Of a stretch of DNA of 64,000 bases, positions 1 to 8,342 are shown one piece after another. A program made the position numbers and the translations under genes. Every line of letters starts with the position of its first letter. Position 1 is the first letter of the stretch. The notes under the pieces were generated by a model, which had not been told where the DNA came from, made no database searches, and worked only from the letters and a program-made list of their open reading frames with translations. The DNA is from Actinomycetota bacterium (GTDB lineage: Bacteria > Actinomycetota > Acidimicrobiia > Acidimicrobiales > Ilumatobacteraceae), in the NCBI GenBank assembly GCA_029978335.1, contig JAPOJQ010000002.1, positions 1-64,000 on the forward strand. The letters run 5' to 3'.

Positions 1-708
1 CACCGCGAGACCTTCGCCCGGGCCGTCGCCCTCGTCGGCGTCGTAGTAGTCGCCATTGCGCCACCGAGGATCGAGCGCAATTGCGCGTCGACCAATCATT
101 CCCCACGCGATCTGCTGTGCCGTGGACTGCAAGCACGACGCAATCGGAATCACTGAACCAACCCGTCGCGGATACGTAGCCGCCCACTCGAGTGCCTGCA
201 TGCCACCCATCGATCCACCAACCACCGACGCCCACCGACTCACCCCGAGGTGCGCCCCAAGGCGCGCCTGTGCGCGGACCATGTCGCGGATCGTGATCAC
301 CGGAAAGCGAGGCCCGTACCGACGGCCGTCAGCATCGTGTGGATCGATTGACGCCGGCCCCGTCGAGCCCTGGCAGCCACCGAGCACGTTGGAGCACACG
401 ACAAACCAACGATCGGTGTCAATTGCCTTCCCAGGCCCAATCAACGCGTCCCACCAACCCGGTGTCGGATGGCCCCGTCCGGCACGCCCTGCAGCATGTG
501 AATCGCCGGTCCATGCGTGACAGACGAGGATGGCGTTCGATGCGTCAGGTGCGAGTTCGCCCCACGTCTCGTACGCAAGGGTCACGTTGCGCAAGACCGA
601 ACCGTCGTCCAGGGCAAAGGGCCGATCGTCAGCAAAAGAGAAGAATTGACGCCGGCCGACGTCGTCGCCTGGCTGCCATCCGCCGGTTACTGGCAATGGA
701 CTGCTCAA
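1..708 (-). CDS. metX: homoserine O-acetyltransferase, 3' end beyond window
   Basis: Acylates homoserine in the methionine pathway; alpha/beta-hydrolase fold, cytoplasmic. The visible 236 residues include the family's oxyanion segment ([10 protein letters not shown], about 63-71), the [14 protein letters not shown] segment and the nucleophile elbow GGSMGGMQ with Ser at about 166. The later Asp and His of the triad lie past the window edge. I start it at a TTG (708-706) because AAGGGAGGAACG, a strong Shine-Dalgarno, sits immediately upstream and nothing upstream in frame looks like the family. A SAM-type riboswitch precedes it. It is divergent from the dehydrogenase gene at 920. Whether it uses acetyl-CoA or succinyl-CoA cannot be read from this part. 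Confidence 0.92.
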   Translation of the reverse strand, partial: MSSPLPVTGGWQPGDDVGRRQFFSFADDRPFALDDGSVLRNVTLAYETWGELAPDASNAILVCHAWTGDSHAAGRAGRGHPTPGWWDALIGPGKAIDTDRWFVVCSNVLGGCQGSTGPASIDPHDADGRRYGPRFPVITIRDMVRAQARLGAHLGVSRWASVVGGSMGGMQALEWAATYPRRVGSVIPIASCLQSTAQQIAWGMIGRRAIALDPRWRNGDYYDADEGDGPGEGLAV

Positions 709-752
709 CGTTCCTCCCTTCAACTGCGATCGACATCGATGCATCGGGAGCG

Positions 753-872
753 GATCGGCGCCGGTTTGCCGGAATTGCCGACCACATCGCACTGGTGTGC
801 AGGCACCTTGGGGACGTTCCCAGGTTGCCGGGTCGAGGAGGTAAACCGCCAACGACCGCTCGAAATGCTGTC
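753..872 (-). promoter_or_regulatory. SAM-I/SAM-IV clan riboswitch upstream of metX
   Basis: Read on the minus strand, a four-helix layout can be drawn by hand. P1 is GACAGCAT (872-865) with ATGTGGTC (787-780), seven of eight pairs. P2 is GGTCG with CGACC. P3 is formed by CGGCAACC (830-823) and AAGGTGCC (809-802), the typical SAM-clan core. P4 is GCAC/GTGC. A second hairpin, GGTCGGC (783-777) with GCCGATC (759-753), shares its 5' arm with the 3' strand of P1, so the two structures are mutually exclusive. Further down, CTCCC (750-746) could pair with GGGAG of the metX Shine-Dalgarno (718-714). No U-tract follows, which suggests control of translation. Subclass is uncertain. Confidence 0.75.
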
Positions 873-919
873 CAGACGTTACCAGTCCACCTGCCGCTCT
901 GCACCGCTACCGTGGCGAT

Positions 920-2182
920 ATGCGAGTCCTCGTCGTTGGAGCAGGCGGCGTCGGTTCGGCGTTCATCTCGATCGCCTCCCGCCGGCCTGCCTATGAACAC
1001 ATCACCATTGCTGACATCGATCCCGATCGTGCTGAGCGCGCGGTCTCCGAAGCTCTCGAGACCGGTGCCATTCCCGATCCCACCGGTGAACGACTCCAAT
1101 CGGCAGCGATCGATGCCAGCGATGAAAAGGCGGTGACCGCTCTTGCGACGGCATGTCGAGCCCACATCGTGCTCAATGCCTGCGATCCTCGGTTCAATCC
1201 GCCGATTTTCCAGGGCGCATTCGCCGCTGGCTGCCATTACGTCGATATGGCCATGCATCTCTCAGAGCCACACCCAACCGATCCCTACAACAAGACTGGT
1301 CGACGTCTCGGAGATGCCCAGTTCGCCCAGTCGCCGGTGTGGAAAAACCGTGGACTGATGGCATTAGTCGGCATGGGTGTCGAACCCGGCTTCTCCGACG
1401 TGGCCGCTCGCTACGCCGCCGACCATCTGTTCTCACGAATTGATGAAATCGGTGTACGCGATGGCGCCGACCTCGTCGTCGACGGCTACGACTTCGCTCC
1501 GACCTTCTCGATCTGGACGACCATCGAAGAATGCCTCAATCCACCAGTGATCTATGAACGCGATCGGGGTTGGTTCACCACGCGCCCATTCTCAGAGCCT
1601 GAGATCTTCACCTTCCCAGAGGGCATCGGTCCGATCGAATGCGTCAACGTCGAACACGAAGAGGTCATCTTGATTCCACGTTGGATCGAAGTCGACCGAG
1701 TCACGTTCAAATATGGCTTGGGCCGTGAGTTCATCGGCGTGCTCAAGACCCTCGACAAACTCGATCTCGTCTCAACCGAACCCGTCGAAGTTCGCGGGGT
1801 GAAGGTGTCGCCTCGCGATGTGGTGGCCGCCGCGCTCCCTGACCCGGCCGAACTCGGCGACAGCATGCGGGGACGAACCTGTGCGGGCACGTGGGTAAAA
1901 GGACTCGGACCCGACGGCGAACCGCGCGAGGTCTACCTCTATCACCTCGTCGATAACGACTGGTCAATGAGCGAGTACCGTCATCAGGCGGTCGTCTGGC
2001 AAACCGCTGTCATGCCAGCAGTCGCCATCGAGTTGATGGGCGCCGGAACATGGATCCGTCCGGGAGTGGTTGGCCCAGAAGCTCTGCCATCCGAACCGTT
2101 CCTCGATCTCCTCGATGCCTACGGCTCAGAATGGGAATGGCTCGAATATCGCGACAAGGCGCCACTCGTCACCGAAGGTTGA
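920..2182 (+). CDS. saccharopine dehydrogenase-like NAD(P)-dependent oxidoreductase
   Basis: 420 residues. The N-terminal Rossmann motif VVGAGGVGSAF (residues 4-14), an acidic residue ending the second strand (IADID) and the NACDPRFNPPIFQGAFAAGCHYVDMA segment place it in the saccharopine/carboxynorspermidine dehydrogenase family. The C-terminal part is the substrate domain. The true substrate (lysine catabolism, polyamine or another amino-acid adduct) cannot be assigned. The start is the ATG at 920: TACCGT (908-913), six bases, then ATG, with no Shine-Dalgarno, so probably leaderless. It is divergent from metX and convergent with the DCC-family gene, whose stop is five bases away. Confidence 0.85.
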   Translation: MRVLVVGAGGVGSAFISIASRRPAYEHITIADIDPDRAERAVSEALETGAIPDPTGERLQSAAIDASDEKAVTALATACRAHIVLNACDPRFNPPIFQGAFAAGCHYVDMAMHLSEPHPTDPYNKTGRRLGDAQFAQSPVWKNRGLMALVGMGVEPGFSDVAARYAADHLFSRIDEIGVRDGADLVVDGYDFAPTFSIWTTIEECLNPPVIYERDRGWFTTRPFSEPEIFTFPEGIGPIECVNVEHEEVILIPRWIEVDRVTFKYGLGREFIGVLKTLDKLDLVSTEPVEVRGVKVSPRDVVAAALPDPAELGDSMRGRTCAGTWVKGLGPDGEPREVYLYHLVDNDWSMSEYRHQAVVWQTAVMPAVAIELMGAGTWIRPGVVGPEALPSEPFLDLLDAYGSEWEWLEYRDKAPLVTEG

Positions 2183-2187
2183 TGACC

Positions 2188-2562
2188 TCAACGTTGACAA
2201 GCCGGTGTGCCACCGGGCAGACGGTGACGATTGCGAGCGACCCATCGATATGCGGCGGCAGCTAGCGATCGAATACCCGGGGCAGCGAGCACGACAGCCG
2301 GCAGTCGCCACACGCCGCCGGCATAACGTAACGCCGAGATGACCGCCCGCTCAGCGGCATCGATCGAACCATCGGCGCCCACCCATTGGAGCGCAGCCTG
2401 ACAACGTTGCTCGTCGAGCCCGATCGAGGCAAGATCGAGCCGCTGCCACGGTTCAACCCGCTCAACGTGCAACCACCGTCGTGTCCGTCTGGCAAGCGAG
2501 GAGCACATCGCGCAATCGCCGTCGAAGACGAGCACCGGCAACGCTGCCGGTTCGTTCGTCAC
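2188..2562 (-). CDS. DCC family (DUF393) thiol-disulfide oxidoreductase-like protein
   Basis: 124 residues. The hallmark DGDCAMC lies at residues 14-20 (FDGDCAMCSS), followed by a short helical domain with WRLPAVVLAAPGIRSLAAAAYRWVARNRHRL, typical of DUF393. The family is proposed to be thioredoxin-like through the C-x2-C pair; its electron partners are unknown. The ATG overlaps the stop of the DUF4262 gene by four bases (ATGA), so the two are translationally coupled. The role of the pair is unknown. Confidence 0.85.
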   Translation of the reverse strand: MTNEPAALPVLVFDGDCAMCSSLARRTRRWLHVERVEPWQRLDLASIGLDEQRCQAALQWVGADGSIDAAERAVISALRYAGGVWRLPAVVLAAPGIRSLAAAAYRWVARNRHRLPGGTPACQR

Positions 2563-3047
2563 GGCTCGCCAATCACCGGTTGCGCACGCCGCATCCGCTG
2601 GTCGAACCCGGCCTCATAGGGCATAAATCCGTTGCGATCCGGGTACAACAATTGCACCAGTGGCACGTCCTCGCCTCGGTACCACGCAACTGCGGTTGGA
2701 CACCAGTGGGCGGCGATCTCGGCGGCGACCGGCCCGAATCGACAGCGCAGTCCATTGTCGAGCAAGCCAACTAACTCGTCGCCAACGGGAATCTCGGTGC
2801 CACCGCGCAAGGCATCGATCACCATCGACAACAGGCCATTCGCGGCAGCCGGTGTCAGCCCACACACGATGATCTCGGGAAAGTTGACCAGAGCCGGAAG
2901 CCCAATGGTGTGCGCATACGCGGGCACGGGAGGTTCCGCATCTGGGTTGGGCGTTGCGGCTTCCAGAGCCCAGCCGTTGGTCTCGATCATCCACTCGATC
3001 TTCTCGGCGTGCGGAATATGAAAATCTGGAAGTTCAACTGCACCCAT
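2559..3047 (-). CDS. DUF4262 domain protein
   Basis: 162 residues from the ATG at 3047 (MGAVELPDFHIPHAEK). The family signature AYAHTIGLPALVNFPEIIVCGL and the C-terminal LVQLLYPDRNGFMPYEAGFD are clear. DUF4262 proteins have no established function. The open frame extends further upstream to 3107, but that segment would overlap the SURF1 promoter. GAGGAT, six bases and ATG fit the leaderless arrangement seen around it, and the same bases could act as a weak Shine-Dalgarno. Its 3' end overlaps the DCC-family gene by ATGA. Confidence 0.8.
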   Translation of the reverse strand: MGAVELPDFHIPHAEKIEWMIETNGWALEAATPNPDAEPPVPAYAHTIGLPALVNFPEIIVCGLTPAAANGLLSMVIDALRGGTEIPVGDELVGLLDNGLRCRFGPVAAEIAAHWCPTAVAWYRGEDVPLVQLLYPDRNGFMPYEAGFDQRMRRAQPVIGEP

Positions 3048-3106
3048 CACCACATCCTCGCAGCCCGACACACCGAGCGCCCACCGGACCGATACCGTCA
3101 CCGTCA

Positions 3107-3916
3107 ATGGATCGCCACGACAGCGCCATGTTCTTGCGACCGAAGTGGATTGCCTTTCATCTGCTCGTCATCGTCGGCGTTGTTGCGATGATCAATCTCG
3201 GCTTCTGGCAACTGCGACGCCTCGATCAGCGTCAAGCGTTTAACGCCACCGTCACGTCCCGTCTCGTGGCCGACCCAGTGCCACTCGACGAGATCCTCCC
3301 GACGAATGCCACGATTAATGACCCTGTTGGCATCGACGAGATCGAATGGCGATCCGTCACCGTCAGCGGCACCTATCAGCCGGAGGCGACGATCCGAGTG
3401 GTGAACCGGTCGCAAAACGGCCGCGCTGGCGACAACGTCGTCGTGCCCCTCGACCTCGGCGATGGACGAACACTGCTCGTGACGCGCGGTTTCGTGCCGC
3501 TCGGTGTTGACGATCCGCCACTGCCCGCAACACAGGTCACCGTGACCGGCATCGTCCACCCGAGCCAAGAGCGCAGTGGACTCGGGGCACGTGATCCGTC
3601 TGACGGTGTGCTCACCGAGGTGCAGCGCGTCGACCTCACTCGACTCGCTGGCCAGATGCCTGGCACTTTGCTGCCGGTCTACATCGACCTTGAGATTTCA
3701 GATCCGCCGGAAGCCGGTGGAGTACTGCAGCCGGTGATTCGGCCCGATCTCAGCGAGGGCAATCACTTGTCGTACGCGATCCAGTGGTTCATCTTCTCCA
3801 TCGCTGCCGTTGCGGGTTGGGTACTGGCACTCCGAGCATCCCTTAGACGAGCCCAGCGGAGATCCACCGATCAACAAGGTTCTCCGCCAGTTGCACCGTC
3901 GGGAGCATCGGGTTAA
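3107..3916 (+). CDS. SURF1 family protein (cytochrome oxidase assembly)
   Basis: 269 residues with two flanking membrane helices, at about 13-32 (WIAFHLLVIVGVVAMINLGFW) and near 230-250 (YAIQWFIFSIAAVAGWVLAL), and a periplasmic middle domain. This is the SURF1 layout; the first helix ends in GFWQLRRLDQR, the family signature. The family assists haem a3 insertion in cytochrome c oxidase, so aerobic respiration is implied. The start at 3107 follows TACCGT (3093-3098) by eight bases; an internal ATG at 3128 is an alternative. The last 74 bases overlap the 3' end of the convergent GMC-type gene. Confidence 0.85.
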   Translation: MDRHDSAMFLRPKWIAFHLLVIVGVVAMINLGFWQLRRLDQRQAFNATVTSRLVADPVPLDEILPTNATINDPVGIDEIEWRSVTVSGTYQPEATIRVVNRSQNGRAGDNVVVPLDLGDGRTLLVTRGFVPLGVDDPPLPATQVTVTGIVHPSQERSGLGARDPSDGVLTEVQRVDLTRLAGQMPGTLLPVYIDLEISDPPEAGGVLQPVIRPDLSEGNHLSYAIQWFIFSIAAVAGWVLALRASLRRAQRRSTDQQGSPPVAPSGASG

Positions 3917-4979
3917 CCGAGGGGATTCGGGGGAAGACCGATGCGTCGGCAACGAACAGGTTGTCGACGCCATCAAGCCGACCGAGGCGATCGACTGCCC
4001 TACCCATCGCGCAACTTGACGTCGGGTGCATCACCACTGGTGTGCTCATCGCCAGTTCGCTGCGCACCCACGCCACTTCTTCTCCTGGCGAGGGCGTCGC
4101 CATGAGGTCGCCGTCGAGGCCGGCGGCGAGCACCGCGCTGACTCCATCTGCAAGCTCGAGTACGTCGCGCTCTGACGAACCAAGGGAGAAGTTGATGTCC
4201 GCGACTCCCGCAGCGTCGATCGCGACCCGACCGAATGACTGCGGCCGCATCAACATGACGATGACGCCAGCCGTGCCGTCATCGATCGCACTCACACGAT
4301 CGAGGCGCATGATCTGCAGCGGTCCGCAGCGCTCAACGGCAGAGATTGCCCGTGCTGCTCGGTCCGATCCAGCTCGACGCCGATACCGGATCATGACCGC
4401 GGGGTGATCCTGCACGCCGTGCCCCACCGTCGCCGGACCGATTCCTGAGCGAAGCAACAACAATGGCGAACCGAGAGCGCCTGCGCACACGACAACACGT
4501 CGCGCCGTCACCTCGCTGCCATCGACACAACGAATACCGACACAGCGGGACCCATCGATGAGCACCCGGTCGACCTCACGGCCGAGCAGTGGGTTCGCCG
4601 ATGAGTGTCGGCCGTACGCCGACCACACGTCGATGCGTTGACCGTTGTGGGTCGCCCGCACGATCTGACCATCCGTCTCAAGCGGAAGCGAGTGATCATG
4701 CGCGAACGGCCCCGACAACGACACGAGTGAGCCGTTGATCGCGGATCCACCTCCGAGCCCGACGCCCGCGGTGTAAGGAACGAGCGGACCACCATCAACT
4801 CGTCGAACCAGGGGCGTCGAACGCACCCGTTCCGTCACGTCAAGCGCCTCGAACAGGTCGTTACCGGGAGTTGAGTCGCCGCCTTGTTCTGCAACGATGA
4901 CCGAGGCACCAGTTGCGGCGAGACGGCCAGCGATCACCGAACCAGCAACGCCCGCTCCGACCACCAACCACTCGATCAC
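3843..4979 (-). CDS. GMC-type FAD-dependent oxidoreductase, short form
   Basis: 378 residues from GTG 4979 (CAGGAT, six bases, GTG). The FAD motif VVGAGVAGSVIAGRLAATG is at residues 5-23, followed by GLGGGSAINGS, the conserved GMC segment. The C-terminal HPTSSCAMG and the closing VADASVFPRIPSVNPMLPTVQLAENLVD match GMC/choline-dehydrogenase-type enzymes. Typical members have 500 residues or more; the reduction is in the middle substrate-binding part. An alcohol-oxidising role is likely but the substrate is unknown. It overlaps SURF1 tail to tail by 74 bases and is divergent from the thioesterase gene. Confidence 0.82.
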   Translation of the reverse strand: MIEWLVVGAGVAGSVIAGRLAATGASVIVAEQGGDSTPGNDLFEALDVTERVRSTPLVRRVDGGPLVPYTAGVGLGGGSAINGSLVSLSGPFAHDHSLPLETDGQIVRATHNGQRIDVWSAYGRHSSANPLLGREVDRVLIDGSRCVGIRCVDGSEVTARRVVVCAGALGSPLLLLRSGIGPATVGHGVQDHPAVMIRYRRRAGSDRAARAISAVERCGPLQIMRLDRVSAIDDGTAGVIVMLMRPQSFGRVAIDAAGVADINFSLGSSERDVLELADGVSAVLAAGLDGDLMATPSPGEEVAWVRSELAMSTPVVMHPTSSCAMGRAVDRLGRLDGVDNLFVADASVFPRIPSVNPMLPTVQLAENLVDRWISAGLV

Positions 4980-5073
4980 GCGGCCATCCTGCCAAAGCGG
5001 CCGACACGATGACACCATCACTCGTGCAGCGCCCAACTACCACCGACCATGACCAATTGACCATCATGGGTAC

Positions 5074-5889
5074 ATGACATCTGTGGCCAGTTCGCCCGAT
5101 CAGGCATTCGTCCACATTGAACGCACCGACGATGGCACCGAGGTCATTCGTCCGAACGGTGTCTGCCGTGGACCGTGGGATGAACACCACTGCCACGCAG
5201 GCCCGCCCACCGCACTGCTTGCCCGCTCAGTTGAACGGCTGCTTCCCGAGCAGCGATTGGTGCGTCTGACCGTTGAACTGACTCGACCAGTGCCGATGGC
5301 GGGATTCACCATTTCGGCAGAGATCACTCGGTCAGGACGCACCGTCTCGACCGCAACCGCCCGCATCCTCGATCTTGATGGCAAACAGATCGCCGTCGCC
5401 CACTCGTCGCACCTCGCCGCCCAACCGAGTACCACCTCGATTCCGACGGTTGATCGCGAGCGCACTGACCCCGACCGAGCGCTGCCGGGGCCGTTTCCTC
5501 TTGCGATCACCCGTCACGGACTCGTTGCGTTCATGGACGGCGTTGAGATTCGTTATCCCGACGGTCACGATGCAACACCGGGACCAACTGCGTTGTGGAT
5601 GCGGACCGTGCCGATCGTCGAAGGTGAATCGCCGTCGCCGTTCCAACGCATCTGCCCACTCGCTGATTGTGGCAATGCGATTTCGCGCAACGCCGAGCCC
5701 GATCGTTTTGGGTTCGTCAACACCGATCTCACGATCCATCTCCACCGCGAACCCGCAGGCGATCTCCTCGGCAGCCACGTGAGTTCGGATTGGAACCCTG
5801 ATGGCATCGGCATGTCAGACGCGTTGCTCTTCGATGCACACGGACCCGTTGGTCGTGCGGTGCAGACGCTGCTCATCACGCCACTCTGA
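5074..5889 (+). CDS. thioesterase family protein (TesB-like double hotdog)
   Basis: 271 residues with two hotdog-like halves. The N-terminal half contains RGPWDEHHCHAGPPTALLARSVE and LTRPVPMAGFTISAEI. The C-terminal half contains DRFGFVNTDLTIHLHREPAGDLLGSHVSSDW, typical of acyl-CoA thioesterases of the TesB or 4HBT_3 type. It is expected to hydrolyse an acyl-CoA in the cytoplasm; chain length is unknown. The start at 5074 follows CATCAT and six bases. It is convergent with the VWA gene, with a perfect hairpin between them. Confidence 0.8.
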   Translation: MTSVASSPDQAFVHIERTDDGTEVIRPNGVCRGPWDEHHCHAGPPTALLARSVERLLPEQRLVRLTVELTRPVPMAGFTISAEITRSGRTVSTATARILDLDGKQIAVAHSSHLAAQPSTTSIPTVDRERTDPDRALPGPFPLAITRHGLVAFMDGVEIRYPDGHDATPGPTALWMRTVPIVEGESPSPFQRICPLADCGNAISRNAEPDRFGFVNTDLTIHLHREPAGDLLGSHVSSDWNPDGIGMSDALLFDAHGPVGRAVQTLLITPL

Positions 5890-5896
5890 TCAGGCG

Positions 5897-5915
5897 GCGT
5901 GACCGACGGTCACGC
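5897..5915. terminator. hairpin between convergent thioesterase and VWA genes
   Basis: A perfect 8-bp stem, GCGTGACC (5897-5904) with GGTCACGC (5908-5915) and loop GAC, sits at the tail-to-tail junction and covers the stop codon of the VWA gene (5910-5912). No U-tract is present on either side. A bidirectional terminator or transcript-end stabiliser is the simplest reading. Confidence 0.5.
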
Positions 5916-7376
5916 GAGCTTCTCGACGAAGCCTTCAAGCTGGCGCAAGTTGCGACATTCGTACACGCCGTCGGTGTGCGCTCCATACTCGCCAACGATC
6001 GAATCGCCCGTGTTCCAGTACGAACGAGGCTCGGGATTCAGCCAGTACACGTGACGCGCTTTCGACCGGATTTCCTTGATCACCCACGATTGGCTGGCGT
6101 GATAGTTGTTTCGGGCATCGCCGAGCAGCAACACGGTGGTCTTCGGCCCGACGTCTTTGCCGTATCGCTCCCAGAAGACCTCAAAGGCGTGGCCGTAATC
6201 CGAGTGGCCATCGACCCACACGACGTCGGCTTCGGTATTGACCCGATGGATTGCCTCGGTGATGTCCTCTGTCGCTTTGAAGTAGTCGGTCACTTCGTCG
6301 ATCCCGTCGATGAAGACGAACGACCGCACCTTCGAGAACTGATTCGAGATGGCGTACACGAGCATCAGCGTGAACCGGGCGAACGCAGCAACCGAACCGG
6401 AGATGTCGGCTACCACCATGAGTTCAGGTTTTGCTGGACGCGGATACTTGAACTTTGGTTCGGCGGGAACGCCGCCATAACTCAGCGAATGCCGAACCGT
6501 GTTGCGAAAGTCAAGGGGGCCCCGACGTCCATGCTTGCGCTTACGGGCGAGGCGAGCGGCGAGTTTGCGGGTCAGCGGCTGCAGTGCCTTACGAAGACTC
6601 ACCATCTCATCGCGTGAGGCATGCATGAATTCGACGTCTTCAGGTAGCGGCTTGCGCAGCGTCTTCGCCATCGCCTCCACCCCACGGTCAGCCACCAAGC
6701 GGCGACGAATCTCCGCTTCAACTTCCGCTTTGAACTCGGTGATGCGGTGCTCGAACTCTTCGCGCTCAAGCCGTTGCTCAAGCCCGGTATTTGGACCGGT
6801 GGACTGCTGAGCCGCGGCCTCCATCATTTTGGCGAGCATGCCGTCGAGGTCGAGATTGCGCAGCGTGCGATAGAGGTAGTACGTGCCGCCAACCGGACGC
6901 CCCGGCTCCATGCCGGCAAATCGCTGCACCGCTTGGCGAGCGAGCGCCTTCATGAGCGCCTGATCGCCCTGCATCAATGCCTGCATCAGCAGGTGAGCGA
7001 TCTCTTCGGGAGTCAACGCATCGAGCGAACCGGCACCACCGCGACCATCGCCTTGCTGTGAGGCCTCTTGCATCTCACGCCAAAGATCATCGAGTTCAGA
7101 GTCGCCATCGCTGGACTGGGTCAACGCGTATTCCGGGCCACGAAGGCTGAAGTAGACCTCGAACACGGTCTCGAACGACCGCCAGTGCGCCTGATTCTTG
7201 ATCATGGTCGCCCCGAGCGCGTACTTGAATGCGTCCCGATCCTCGATCGGAATGTGGCGGACAGCCTCCATCGCGTCGAGGTTCTCGGTGAGGCTCACAG
7301 GAAGTCCGGCGTCGCGCAATTGCCCAACGAATCCGTTGAGCAGGTCAAGCATCGAGCGTTGATCGGTGACCGTCAT
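5910..7376 (-). CDS. VWA domain-containing CoxE-like protein
   Basis: 488 residues. The N-terminal helical region (1-310) has an acidic Gln/Gly-rich segment at about 88-118. A von Willebrand A domain follows, with the metal-binding MIDAS motif DISGS at 324-328 in VVADISGSVAAF, then LMLVYAISNQFSKVRSFVFIDGIDE. This matches CoxE-like partners of MoxR ATPases, which act in metal insertion or protein maturation. It lies 16 bases downstream of the MoxR gene and is surely co-transcribed. The client is unknown: no CO-dehydrogenase or methanol-dehydrogenase genes are present here. No signal peptide is seen, so it is cytoplasmic. Confidence 0.88.
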   Translation of the reverse strand: MTVTDQRSMLDLLNGFVGQLRDAGLPVSLTENLDAMEAVRHIPIEDRDAFKYALGATMIKNQAHWRSFETVFEVYFSLRGPEYALTQSSDGDSELDDLWREMQEASQQGDGRGGAGSLDALTPEEIAHLLMQALMQGDQALMKALARQAVQRFAGMEPGRPVGGTYYLYRTLRNLDLDGMLAKMMEAAAQQSTGPNTGLEQRLEREEFEHRITEFKAEVEAEIRRRLVADRGVEAMAKTLRKPLPEDVEFMHASRDEMVSLRKALQPLTRKLAARLARKRKHGRRGPLDFRNTVRHSLSYGGVPAEPKFKYPRPAKPELMVVADISGSVAAFARFTLMLVYAISNQFSKVRSFVFIDGIDEVTDYFKATEDITEAIHRVNTEADVVWVDGHSDYGHAFEVFWERYGKDVGPKTTVLLLGDARNNYHASQSWVIKEIRSKARHVYWLNPEPRSYWNTGDSIVGEYGAHTDGVYECRNLRQLEGFVEKLA

Positions 7377-7392
7377 CGAAGCGCCCGTGGGC

Positions 7393-8271
7393 TCACTCGT
7401 CGACCGAGAGTTCCTTCGCCGCCTTGGCGATGTCGGTCTGGTACTTCAAGAGGATGTGCAACGTCTCCTTCGCCGTCTGCTCATCGATGGTTTCGATGTT
7501 GAGCAGCAACAGCGTCCTCGCCCAATCGAGCGTCTCGGAGACGCTCGGCGACTTCTTGAGATCGAGCGAACGAATCGACCGCACGATGCGGGCGATCTGA
7601 TCAGCCAGGGCATCGGTGATGCCGGGCACCTTGGCGAGCACGATTTCGCGCTCGCGTTCCATCGACGGGTAGTCGACGTGCAAGTAGAGACAGCGTCGCT
7701 TCAACGCCTCAGACAGTTCACGGGTGTTATTCGAGGTGAGGAACACCAGCGGGATCTGCTTTGCCTCGATGGTGCCGAGCTCAGGAATCGACACCTGATA
7801 ATCCGAGAGGATCTCAAGGAGCAACGCTTCGGTTTCGACCTCAACACGGTCGACCTCGTCGATGAGGAGCACCACAGGGTCATCGGCGGTGATCGCTTCG
7901 AGCAGCGGGCGCGTGAGCAAGAACTCTTCGGAGAAGATGTCGTCGTGAATCTCGTTCCACGAGTCCGAGTTCTTGTCGGCCTGAATCCGCAACAACTGCT
8001 TTTTGTAGTTCCACTCGAACAATGCCTTGGACTCGTCGAGGCCCTCGTAGCACTGCAAGCGGACGAGGCGAGCGCCGGTGAGTTCAGCGATTGACTTTGC
8101 AAGCTGTGTCTTGCCGGTGCCAGCCGGCCCTTCGACAAGGATGGGCTTGCCCAGCCGGTCGGCGAGATACGCCACCCCGGCGATGCCATCGTCAGCGAGG
8201 TAATCGAGTTCGCGGAGTCCTTCACGGACCTGTTGCACGCTCTCGAAGCGTTGCACGAGTTCAGCTGCCAT
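7393..8271 (-). CDS. MoxR-family AAA+ ATPase
   Basis: 292 residues. Walker A GPAGTGKT is at 48-55, Walker B VVLLIDEVDR near 130-139, sensor 1 FLTSNNTRELSEALKRRCLY. This is a MoxR-type chaperone ATPase lacking extra domains. It forms an operon with the downstream VWA protein, the usual ATPase/adaptor pair that remodels or metallates a target enzyme. The ATG follows TAGCGT (8280-8285 on the complement) by eight bases, so the transcript is probably nearly leaderless. It is divergent from the MFS gene, 71 bases apart. Confidence 0.92.
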   Translation of the reverse strand: MAAELVQRFESVQQVREGLRELDYLADDGIAGVAYLADRLGKPILVEGPAGTGKTQLAKSIAELTGARLVRLQCYEGLDESKALFEWNYKKQLLRIQADKNSDSWNEIHDDIFSEEFLLTRPLLEAITADDPVVLLIDEVDRVEVETEALLLEILSDYQVSIPELGTIEAKQIPLVFLTSNNTRELSEALKRRCLYLHVDYPSMEREREIVLAKVPGITDALADQIARIVRSIRSLDLKKSPSVSETLDWARTLLLLNIETIDEQTAKETLHILLKYQTDIAKAAKELSVDE

Positions 8272-8342
8272 GAGGTCTGACGCTACCCTCCGGCCGCTTC
8301 GCGCCCATCATCGGCATCGGTCTCGGCGATATCGTCCGGCAG

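Noticed and set aside
2954..3106. Longer N-terminus for SURF1
   Set aside because: The upstream codons give an Arg/Ser/Pro-rich string without family similarity and lie over the divergent DUF4262 start; the promoter signal favours 3107.
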